Below, in pieces: positions 6,690-12,079 of a stretch of DNA of 12,079 nucleotides. Below the pieces are notes generated by a model. It ran no database searches and was not told where the DNA came from. It was given only the letters and a program-made list of their open reading frames with translations. The stretch is from contig JANNKX010000248.1 of the NCBI GenBank assembly GCA_031396505.1, positions 1-12,079 of the forward strand. The letters are read 5' to 3'. The position numbers and the translations under genes are program-made. This stretch comes from JAAFHS01 sp031396505 (lineage in GTDB: Bacteria; Pseudomonadota; Alphaproteobacteria; Rhodobacterales; Rhodobacteraceae). Position 1 is the first letter of the stretch, and each line of letters opens with the position of its first letter.

Positions 6690-7259
6690 GTGCAAATGTT
6701 AAGCCAAGCAGTCCGGATGATGGTTGGAACGGTTGTGGTTGCGGTGGGTCTGTCGGGTGCGACATCCACGCTGGCGCAGACCGCGCCAGAGGTCACCGGG
6801 CAAATTGAATGGGGCATGTGGATTGACGACGACGGCTGCCAGCATTGGTGGGCAGACGGCGGCATCGAAGGTTACATGGTGCCACGGCGCAATCCGCAAA
6901 CCGGCAAACCGGTCTGCCTCAAGCGCAATACCTGTCTGGTGGAAAACACCGACACGCTGTTTCACACCGATAGTGCACGCTTGACCGCGAATGGCCGCGC
7001 GCGCCTGACGCAATTCTTTCAAGGTGCGGGCGCATTCGGCTACGCGATCTATGGCCACACCGACAGCCGCGCATCGGATGAATACAATATCCGGCTGTCT
7101 GACAACCGCGCCGGGGCCGTGGCCGATGTGGCACGTTCGGTCGGCGCGGTGGTCGAACGCGAAATCGGCTTTGGCGAACGCCAGCCGATCGCATCAAACA
7201 ATTCGGCAGATGGCATGGCACGCAACCGGCGTGTCGAAGTCGTCTGCTATTCGTATTGA
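6690..7259 (+). CDS. Exported OmpA-domain protein with an N-terminal Cys-bounded module
   Basis: A 189-residue periplasmic or outer-membrane-associated protein. Residues 1-29 form a signal peptide ending STLA before QTAPEV. Residues 46-76 hold a module with C50 and C76 (DDDGCQHWWADGG, EGYMVPRR, GKPVC) also found in the next gene. Residues 85-184 form an OmpA C-terminal domain that binds peptidoglycan: VENTDTLFHTDSARLT, GHTDSRASDEYNIRLSDNRA and GMARNRRVEV include the conserved Asp and Arg that contact diaminopimelate. C82 and C186 could form a second disulfide. No beta-barrel domain is present. The GTG at 6690 is preferred because the GGGAG spacing fits; an ATG at 6696 gives nearly the same protein. 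It is coupled to the lipoprotein gene downstream. The likely role is anchoring to the cell wall; the module's function is unknown. Confidence 0.9.
   Translation: MQMLSQAVRMMVGTVVVAVGLSGATSTLAQTAPEVTGQIEWGMWIDDDGCQHWWADGGIEGYMVPRRNPQTGKPVCLKRNTCLVENTDTLFHTDSARLTANGRARLTQFFQGAGAFGYAIYGHTDSRASDEYNIRLSDNRAGAVADVARSVGAVVEREIGFGERQPIASNNSADGMARNRRVEVVCYSY
6825..6917 (+). repeat. Copy 1 of the DxDGCQxW...GxPVC coding module
   Basis: This encodes residues 46-76 of the OmpA-domain protein. It aligns without gaps to residues 60-90 of the neighbouring lipoprotein (7445-7537), with 18 of 31 residues identical and both cysteines in register, so it is probably an intragenic trace of a domain duplication. 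Confidence 0.8.
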
Positions 7260-7267
7260 GGGTGATG

Positions 7268-7645
7268 ATGAACATGTTGAAAATCACCACAATCGGATTG
7301 CTGGCGCTGGGGCTGTCAGGGTGCGTTTCGGAAACCTTTGAAGGCACTGAAAACTATCGCGGTGGCCAGTCCATCATCGCCACCGGGCAGGATCAGGGGC
7401 GCGATACCGGTGTTCTGTCCAACGGCGTCGCGGCCATCGCCTATGACCCGGATGGTTGCCAGAACTGGATTCTGGATGACGGTCTGGAAGGCTATTCCTC
7501 GCCGCGCTATGACCCGGTGTCGGGCCTGCCCGTGTGCAACAACAACTTCCCGCCGGGCACGGTTATCAGCAACTATCAGACCGGCACGCAAGGCATTCAG
7601 GACCGCGTGTCAGGCCCCGGCGTGCGCACGGTGGTCAATCCCTGA
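7268..7645 (+). CDS. Small outer-membrane lipoprotein sharing the Cys-bounded module
   Basis: A 125-residue lipoprotein. The signal sequence (MNMLKITTIGLLALG) ends in the lipobox LSGC with lipidated C19 followed by V, so there is no inner-membrane retention Asp and outer-membrane sorting is expected. A Gly/Gln/Thr-rich linker (20-55) leads to the module at 60-90 (DPDGCQNWILDDG, EGYSSPRYDP, GLPVC) with C64 and C90 at the same spacing as in the upstream protein, then a short Gly-rich tail. ATG 7268 is preferred: GAGGG (7258-7262), which overlaps the preceding stop codon, is five bases upstream. ATGs at 7265 and 7274 are alternatives that do not change the mature protein. It is probably co-translated with the OmpA-domain gene and ended by the terminator at 7671. 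Function unknown. Confidence 0.87.
   Translation: MNMLKITTIGLLALGLSGCVSETFEGTENYRGGQSIIATGQDQGRDTGVLSNGVAAIAYDPDGCQNWILDDGLEGYSSPRYDPVSGLPVCNNNFPPGTVISNYQTGTQGIQDRVSGPGVRTVVNP
7445..7537 (+). repeat. Copy 2 of the DxDGCQxW...GxPVC coding module
   Basis: This encodes residues 60-90 of the lipoprotein; it is the partner of the copy at 6825-6917. The Cys-to-Cys distance is 26 residues in both. The residues kept are D, DG, CQ, W, D, G, EGY, PR, P, G and PVC. Confidence 0.8.
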
Positions 7646-7670
7646 TGGGATTTCCCGCATCACAAACAAG

Positions 7671-7698
7671 GGCCGCGCCGCAAGGTGCGGCCTTTTTT
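7671..7698 (+). terminator. Strong Rho-independent terminator after the lipoprotein gene
   Basis: A 9-bp stem (ggccgcgcc 7671-7679, ggtgcggcc 7684-7692, one G-U pair) closed by a GCAA tetraloop is followed by six T residues and then GTTTG. The preceding CAAACAA lets the helix extend. It separates the envelope pair from phoH, so phoH needs its own promoter in 7699-7841, where I see no convincing consensus. Confidence 0.93.
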
Positions 7699-7841
7699 GT
7701 TTGCGCCTTGTTTTGTGCCAATCGTCACGTAGATCACACAATAGATGGTGATGTTGGCGTGGGATGGGGCATTCTTTCTTGCCAGACGACCGCCGGGACT
7801 GCACCATCAATCTTGTTCAACCTGTTTAAAAGGAGCACCCT

Positions 7842-8852
7842 TTGGGCATCAGCGCGCTGACCCCCCCGAAAGCCGAAGACATCGTGGAAACCCTGCTTGA
7901 ATTCCCCGACAACCGATTGTTGATCGACCTTTGCGGCGAATTTGACCGCAATCTGGCGCAGGTCGAACATCAGATGGGGGTGCATATCCTCAGGCGGGGA
8001 AACAGGTTGGCCGTGATTGGTGACAAAGGTGCGCGTGATCAGGCAGCCGCCGTGCTGCGCGGTCTTTACGCGCGGCTTGAGGCCGGGCGCGGCCTGGCGG
8101 CGGGCGATATTGACGGGGCGATCCGTCTGGGACGTCCGATGCCCGATGTGATGCGCGATGGCGAACAGATCGAGATGTTCCACGGTGGTGGGATCGAACT
8201 GCGCACACGCAAGAAAAGCATCGAACCGCGGACCGAGGCGCAAAAGGCCTATGTGGCCAACCTGTTCTCGCATGAGCTGGGCTTTGGTATCGGGCCTGCG
8301 GGCACGGGCAAAACCTATCTGGCGGTGGCGGTGGGCGTGACGCTGTTCATTAGTGGCGCGGTCGAAAAGATCATCCTGTCACGCCCGGCGGTCGAGGCGG
8401 GTGAACGGCTTGGCTTTCTGCCGGGCGACATGCGCGAAAAGATCGACCCCTATATGCAGCCCCTGTATGACGCGCTGAATGATTTTCTGCCGCAAAAGCA
8501 GGTGCAGAAACTGCTGGAGGAAAAGCGGATTGAGATCGCACCCTTGGCCTTCATGCGCGGGCGCACGCTGTCAAACGCCTTTGTCGTGCTGGACGAGGCG
8601 CAGAATGCGACGACGATGCAGATGAAGATGTTCCTGACCCGTCTGGGCGAAGGCAGCCGCATGGTCATCACCGGTGACCGCACGCAGGTCGATCTGCCGC
8701 GCGGCACGGCCAGCGGTCTGCAAGATGCCGAACGCATCCTGAGGAATGTAAAGGGTGCCAGCTTTAACTATTTCACGTCCAAGGACGTGGTGCGCCACCC
8801 GCTGGTGGGCCGCATCATCGAGGCGTATGAGGCCGATGAGGCGCAAGGCTGA
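7842..8852 (+). CDS. phoH: PhoH-like ATPase (YbeZ)
   Basis: A 336-residue cytoplasmic P-loop NTPase of the PhoH/YbeZ family, linked to RNA metabolism and a known genetic and physical partner of YbeY in other bacteria. An N-terminal KH-like region (about 20-95) precedes the PhoH domain. Walker A is GPAGTGKT (151-158), Walker B is VVLDEAQN (248-255), and MVITGDRTQVDLP (274-286) is the sensor region typical of the family. The start is TTG at 7842: a near-ideal AAGGAG (7830-7835) lies six bases upstream and no ATG fits before the conserved start. It begins after a strong terminator and leads the phoH-ybeY-corC-lnt unit. A large hairpin starts eight bases after its stop. Confidence 0.95.
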   Translation: MGISALTPPKAEDIVETLLEFPDNRLLIDLCGEFDRNLAQVEHQMGVHILRRGNRLAVIGDKGARDQAAAVLRGLYARLEAGRGLAAGDIDGAIRLGRPMPDVMRDGEQIEMFHGGGIELRTRKKSIEPRTEAQKAYVANLFSHELGFGIGPAGTGKTYLAVAVGVTLFISGAVEKIILSRPAVEAGERLGFLPGDMREKIDPYMQPLYDALNDFLPQKQVQKLLEEKRIEIAPLAFMRGRTLSNAFVVLDEAQNATTMQMKMFLTRLGEGSRMVITGDRTQVDLPRGTASGLQDAERILRNVKGASFNYFTSKDVVRHPLVGRIIEAYEADEAQG

Positions 8853-8859
8853 CCAATTC

Positions 8860-8911
8860 TTCTGCGAAGTATTGACGGCTGCCTTTTGGCAGCCGTTGAT
8901 CTTTCGCAGAA
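8860..8911 (+). other. Long near-perfect hairpin between phoH and ybeY
   Basis: Arms 8860-8883 and 8888-8911 pair at 23 of 24 positions (20 Watson-Crick, three G-U, one U-C mismatch at 8870/8901) around a TTTT loop. The outer helix pairs ttctgcgaag with tttcgcagaa, and the inner core pairs acggctgcc with ggcagccgt. No T tract follows, so it is not a standard terminator. It fills most of the 78-base gap and ends 19 bases before the ybeY start. It could be an RNase III-type processing site, a stability element between cistrons, or a dispersed palindromic repeat. Confidence 0.85.
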
Positions 8912-8930
8912 AGATCGGTCTAACCCGGCC

Positions 8931-9419
8931 ATGATCCCGATCACCGATTGCATCATCGAAGACCCGCGCTGGAACGCGCTTGGCTTTGACCACCTCGCCG
9001 AAGGCGTGGCCCGTGCCACGCTTGCCACACTTGGCCTTGCACCGGATGGGCACGAAATCGCGATCCTTGCCTGTGATGACGCGCGCATCCGCGTGCTGAA
9101 CGCCGACTTTCGCGGCAAGTCCGCACCCACCAATGTGCTGTCATGGCCATCAGACGCGCGCGCCCCGGCTGCGCCCGGCATGATGCCCGCCCTGCCGCAG
9201 ACGCCCGACGCGCTTGGCGATATCGCCATCGCCTTTGACACCTGTGCGCAAGAAGCCGCCGATCAGGGCAAGACCATGCAGGCCCATGTCAGCCATCTGA
9301 TCGCGCATGGTATCCTGCATCTGCTGGGTTTCGATCACATTCACGATGCAGACGCAGCATTAATGGAGGGAACCGAGACGCGCATACTTGCCAGCCTTGG
9401 TATCCTTGATCCATATTAG
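8931..9419 (+). CDS. ybeY: Endoribonuclease/rRNA maturation factor YbeY
   Basis: A 162-residue zinc-dependent endoribonuclease required for 16S rRNA 3'-end maturation and ribosome quality control. The metal site HGILHLLGFDH supplies H126, H130 and H136. The conserved basic loop NADFRGKSAPTNVLSWP (57-73) contains R61 and K63, and GDIAIAFDTC (96-105) is the adjoining strand. The start is the ATG at 8931. The frame extends to a TTG at 8886, but that would put coding sequence inside the hairpin and add a non-homologous leader. No good Shine-Dalgarno is visible before 8931; initiation may depend on coupling with phoH or on the hairpin. Its place between phoH and corC matches the conserved cluster. 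Confidence 0.95.
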   Translation: MIPITDCIIEDPRWNALGFDHLAEGVARATLATLGLAPDGHEIAILACDDARIRVLNADFRGKSAPTNVLSWPSDARAPAAPGMMPALPQTPDALGDIAIAFDTCAQEAADQGKTMQAHVSHLIAHGILHLLGFDHIHDADAALMEGTETRILASLGILDPY

Positions 9420-9458
9420 GCATGCTGCCACATCGGCGGTTTCACGGACAAAGGACCA

Positions 9459-10346
9459 ATGGGCAGTAGCAACGACGGGTTACCCGCACTCGCGGACACC
9501 AACCCAGAAGACGGAACCGAACCTCCGCAACGCGGGCTGATCGGGCGTCTCCTTGACGCCTTCACCCCCGCCGCCGCCAGCGACCTGATGGATGTGGCCC
9601 CCGCTCCCGCCCCCGCCGCGACCACGGATGCCCCCCATATCCTGAACCTGCGCCGCCTGCGTGTGGATGATGTCGCCACGCCCAATGCCGAAATCGAGGC
9701 CGTGCCGCTGACCATCGGGCTGGATGATCTGGTCGCGAAATTCCGGATCAGCGGCTATTCGCGCCTGCCCGTCTACAAAGGCACGATGGACCACCCGCAA
9801 GGCTTGGTGCTGTTCAAGGATCTGGCGCTGGAACAGGGCTTTGGCGGCACCACGCGGTTTTCGCTGCGCAAATTGCTGCGCCCGGTCATGTTTGCCGCCC
9901 CGTCGATGCCTGTGGGTGCCTTGCTGCAAAAGATGCAGAAAGAACGCATCCACATGGCCCTCGTGATTGATGAATATGGCGGGGTTGATGGCCTGGTCAC
10001 CATCGAGGACCTGATCGAAACCGTCATCGGCGAGATCGAGGATGAACATGACGAAGACGAAGGTCTTTTGTGGAAAGAGGAAAAGCCGGGGGTTTATCTG
10101 GTGCAATCCACGGCACCCCTTGCGACGTTCGAGGCGGCCATCGGCATGGACCTGCATGACGAGGATGAGGATGACGATATCGACACGCTGGGTGGCCTTG
10201 TGTTCCTGCGCACTGGCCGCGTGCCTGCAATAGGCGAAGTCGTCACGCACGAATCCGGGGTCGAATTCGAAATCGTCGATGCCGACCCGCGCAAGATCAA
10301 ACGCCTGCGTGTACGCCTGCCGCAGGCGGCTGTCGCAGCAAAATGA
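9459..10346 (+). CDS. corC: CBS-pair protein, CorC/TlyC (YbeX) family
   Basis: A 295-residue soluble protein of the CorC/YbeX type, historically tied to magnesium/cobalt efflux and more recently to ribosome-related phenotypes in E. coli; its exact activity is unsettled. After a low-complexity Ala/Pro-rich N-terminus (about 37-58), two CBS domains cover roughly 67-127 and 133-193 and include SRLPVYKG and MALVIDEYGGVDGLVTIEDL. The CorC_HlyC domain (about 208-290) ends with VEFEIVDADPRKIKRLRVR. An acidic insertion, DLHDEDEDDDID (231-242), lies in the last domain, where the family usually has only a few acidic residues. There is no DUF21 membrane domain. AAAGGA lies just before the ATG, three bases away. 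The stop overlaps the lnt start as ATGA, indicating translational coupling. Confidence 0.92.
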   Translation: MGSSNDGLPALADTNPEDGTEPPQRGLIGRLLDAFTPAAASDLMDVAPAPAPAATTDAPHILNLRRLRVDDVATPNAEIEAVPLTIGLDDLVAKFRISGYSRLPVYKGTMDHPQGLVLFKDLALEQGFGGTTRFSLRKLLRPVMFAAPSMPVGALLQKMQKERIHMALVIDEYGGVDGLVTIEDLIETVIGEIEDEHDEDEGLLWKEEKPGVYLVQSTAPLATFEAAIGMDLHDEDEDDDIDTLGGLVFLRTGRVPAIGEVVTHESGVEFEIVDADPRKIKRLRVRLPQAAVAAK

Positions 10347-11821
10347 CAGCAGGCTTTCCCGGCTGGCGCACCGTCGCGCTGCCCGCCGGGGCGGGCCTTG
10401 TGCTGGCAACCGGGCAGGCCCCGCTTGGCTGGGTCTGGATCGCGTTTCCGGCGTTGTGCCTGTTGATCCATGCCGTGGCGCGGGCGCAGGGCCGGGCTGC
10501 GATGATCTGGGTCGCATGGGGCGGGGGCTTTGCCTACTTTTGCGCGACACTGGGCTGGATCGTCTCGCCGTTTTTTGTGGACCCCGTGCGCCATGGCTGG
10601 ATGGCCCCTTTCGCGTTGTTGGGCATGGCAGCCGGGATGGCGTTGTTCTGGGCGTTGGCGGGCTGGGCGGCCAGCATGTCACGCCATCACGCGCTGGCCT
10701 TTGCCACGGCCCTGGGGGCTGCGGAACTCGCACGCGGCTATGTGCTGACCGGGTTTCCCTGGGCATTGATCGGGCATATGTGGATCGATACGCCTTTTGC
10801 GCAATTGGCGGCATACGTCGGCCCCAGTGGCCTGACGCTGCTGACGCTGCTGGTCGCCGCTGTGCCGATCATCACTTATCGCTGGGCTGGGCCGATTGTC
10901 GGTGTCGCCGCCGTTGCAGCCTTTGCCGCAGGTACGGCCCGCCTTGACCTTCCCCCCGGCCCCCCCCGCGATGTCAGCCTGCGCCTTGTGCAGCCCAATG
11001 CCGAACAGCACCTGAAATGGGACCCCGATCAGGCGCGCATCATCTTTGATCGCCAGCTTGCGCTGACGGCGGCAGAACCTGTGGCCGACCTGACGATCTG
11101 GCCCGAAACAGCCTTGCCCTATCTGCTGGATCGCACCCCCGAAGTGGGCCAGATGATCGCGGACGCCGCACAGGGCAATCCGGTCATCGTGGGATTGCAG
11201 CGCGTCGATGGCACGCGGGGCTGGAACAGCATGGCCCTGATCGCGCCCGATGGCACCATGGCGCAGCATTATGACAAGTGGCACCTCGTGCCCTTTGGCG
11301 AATACATTCCCTTTGGTGACGTCGCCTATGACTGGTTCGGTCTGCAAGCCTTCGCCAGCCAGTTGGGTGCCAGCTATGCCGCAGGATCCGGCCCCGCCGT
11401 GATGGACCTCGGCGCGCGCCTTGGCACGATCATCCCGCTGATCTGCTACGAGGCGGTGTTTCCCCAGGATGTGAATGCCGCCCCCGATGGGGCCAACTGG
11501 ATTTTGCAGATCACCAATGATGCATGGTTCGGTACGCTGACCGGGCCCTGGCAGCACGCTGCACAGGCACGGTTTCGCGCGATTGAACAGGGCCTGCCAC
11601 TGGTGCGCGTTGCCAATACCGGGATCACGGCGGTGTATGATGCGCATGGCCGCGTGGTGCAGGACATTCCCTTCGGAACCGCAGCAGCGCTTGACCTGCC
11701 CGCCATCCCCGGTGCCTTGCCCCCGCCACCCTATGCCCATTTCGGTGAAATGCCGGTGCTGATGTTGCTGGCGGGACTCGCCCTTGGCCTGATCGCCGCC
11801 CAGCGGCGCAAGGTTGCTTGA
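10343..11821 (+). CDS. lnt: Apolipoprotein N-acyltransferase Lnt
   Basis: A 492-residue inner-membrane enzyme that adds the third acyl chain to the N-terminal cysteine of lipoproteins, a step needed for Lol-dependent sorting to the outer membrane. Hydrophobic segments fill about residues 10-200, followed by the periplasmic nitrilase-like domain (about 210-450) and a final helix (471-486). The catalytic triad is visible: E255 in WPETALP, K312 in YDKWHLVPFGEY and C368 in PLICYEAVFP. The LTGFPW segment (135-140) is a conserved membrane-loop feature. The start overlaps the corC stop by four bases. The lipoprotein at 7268 is a potential substrate in the same window. Identification is secure. Confidence 0.97.
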   Translation: MTAGFPGWRTVALPAGAGLVLATGQAPLGWVWIAFPALCLLIHAVARAQGRAAMIWVAWGGGFAYFCATLGWIVSPFFVDPVRHGWMAPFALLGMAAGMALFWALAGWAASMSRHHALAFATALGAAELARGYVLTGFPWALIGHMWIDTPFAQLAAYVGPSGLTLLTLLVAAVPIITYRWAGPIVGVAAVAAFAAGTARLDLPPGPPRDVSLRLVQPNAEQHLKWDPDQARIIFDRQLALTAAEPVADLTIWPETALPYLLDRTPEVGQMIADAAQGNPVIVGLQRVDGTRGWNSMALIAPDGTMAQHYDKWHLVPFGEYIPFGDVAYDWFGLQAFASQLGASYAAGSGPAVMDLGARLGTIIPLICYEAVFPQDVNAAPDGANWILQITNDAWFGTLTGPWQHAAQARFRAIEQGLPLVRVANTGITAVYDAHGRVVQDIPFGTAAALDLPAIPGALPPPPYAHFGEMPVLMLLAGLALGLIAAQRRKVA

Positions 11822-11855
11822 CGCGCCCCCCCGGCACGGATAGGCAACCCCATTC

Positions 11856-11905
11856 ACCGCGCACAACGGCTTCCTGACGTGCAAAGCGGTTCACCCCTAG
11901 GAGCA
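11856..11905 (+). promoter_or_regulatory. SAM/SAH riboswitch controlling metK translation
   Basis: The leader contains gcacaacggcttcctgacgt (11861-11880), which matches the conserved SAM/SAH riboswitch core as I remember it. P1 is gcac (11861-11864) with gtgc (11879-11882). Loop bases gcttcct (11869-11875) form the pseudoknot with aggagc (11899-11904), which includes the metK Shine-Dalgarno AGGAG. Ligand binding is therefore expected to hide the ribosome-binding site and reduce MetK synthesis when SAM is plentiful. An extra 5-bp helix, accgc (11856-11860) with gcggt (11886-11890), stacks below P1 across an AAA bulge. Confidence 0.92.
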
Positions 11906-11909
11906 TTTC

Positions 11910-12079
11910 ATGTCCCGCACTGATTACGTCTTTACGTCAGAGTCCGTCTCTGAAGGCCACCCGGACAAGGTCTGTGACCGCATTTCCGACGCCGTCCTTG
12001 ATGCGTTCCTGACCGCAGAACCCAATGCCCGCGTCGCCTGCGAAACTTTTGCCACCACCAGCAGGGTCGTCGTCGGCGG
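11910..12079 (+). CDS. metK: S-adenosylmethionine synthetase MetK (N-terminal 56 codons only)
   Basis: MetK makes S-adenosylmethionine from methionine and ATP in the cytosol. The visible N-terminus reads MSRTDYVFTSESVSEGHPDK, with the conserved GHPDK motif (16-20; H17 and D19 act in ATP and magnesium binding), then CDRISDAVLDAFL and ACETFATTSRVVVG. The family is about 390 residues, so roughly 85 percent lies beyond the window. The ATG at 11910 is six bases after the AGGAG that the riboswitch masks. It follows lnt by 88 bases and could be read through from it or from a promoter I cannot identify. Confidence 0.97.
   Translation, partial: MSRTDYVFTSESVSEGHPDKVCDRISDAVLDAFLTAEPNARVACETFATTSRVVVG

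Noticed and set aside
7744..7808. gatggtg and caccatc as a 7-base inverted repeat in the phoH leader
   Set aside because: The arms are 51 bases apart with no supporting structure between them, so a chance match is likely.
8886..8930. Upstream TTG start for ybeY at 8886
   Set aside because: It would place the N-terminus within the hairpin loop and add 15 residues not seen in the family; the ATG at 8931 begins the conserved region.
9480..10814. 444-codon minus-strand frame opposite corC and lnt
   Set aside because: It is antisense to two well-identified genes, and its composition (Arg, Pro, Gln, His) is typical of reverse-complement GC-rich coding sequence.

Overview
This window is a GC-rich chromosomal segment of an alphaproteobacterium, most likely a member of the Rhodobacteraceae (roseobacter-type). 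Three things point there: an Irr-type Fur-family regulator carrying HPH where rhizobial Irr has a histidine run, a metK start preceded by a SAM/SAH riboswitch (a class essentially confined to Rhodobacterales), and the order phoH-ybeY-corC-lnt-metK. Genus cannot be read from the sequence. No transposase, phage gene, CRISPR array, tRNA or rRNA is visible, and no gap between genes exceeds 300 bases.

Layout. Positions 1-3400 hold fabA (minus, 3' end cut by the window edge), an MFS exporter-like gene, irr with its own promoter, and a convergent membrane fatty-acid desaturase. Both routes to unsaturated fatty acids, FabA-type and oxygen-dependent, therefore flank an iron/heme-responsive regulator. 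Positions 3520-5106 carry two more minus-strand genes: a secreted single-FAS1-domain protein with its own terminator, and a 293-residue protein of uncertain function with distant glycosyltransferase-like features.

Positions 5221-11821 match the widespread miaB-phoH(ybeZ)-ybeY-corC(ybeX)-lnt cluster: tRNA ms2i6A modification, a PhoH NTPase, the rRNA-maturation endoribonuclease YbeY, a CBS-domain protein and apolipoprotein N-acyltransferase. Two envelope genes are inserted between miaB and phoH: an OmpA-domain protein with a signal peptide and a small lipoprotein. They are coupled (8 bases apart) and end in a strong terminator. They share a gapless Cys-bounded module (DxDGCQxW, DxGxEGY, PRxxP, GxPVC; 18 of 31 residues identical, Cys-Cys spacing identical) that I do not recognise as a named domain. 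This is the best candidate here for something undescribed.

Two RNA-level structures stand out. A near-perfect 24-position hairpin (23 pairable) lies between phoH and ybeY and could be an RNase processing site in the message of an RNase. The SAM/SAH riboswitch at 11856-11905 sequesters the metK Shine-Dalgarno and appears to have an extra helix stacked on P1. The window ends 56 codons into metK.
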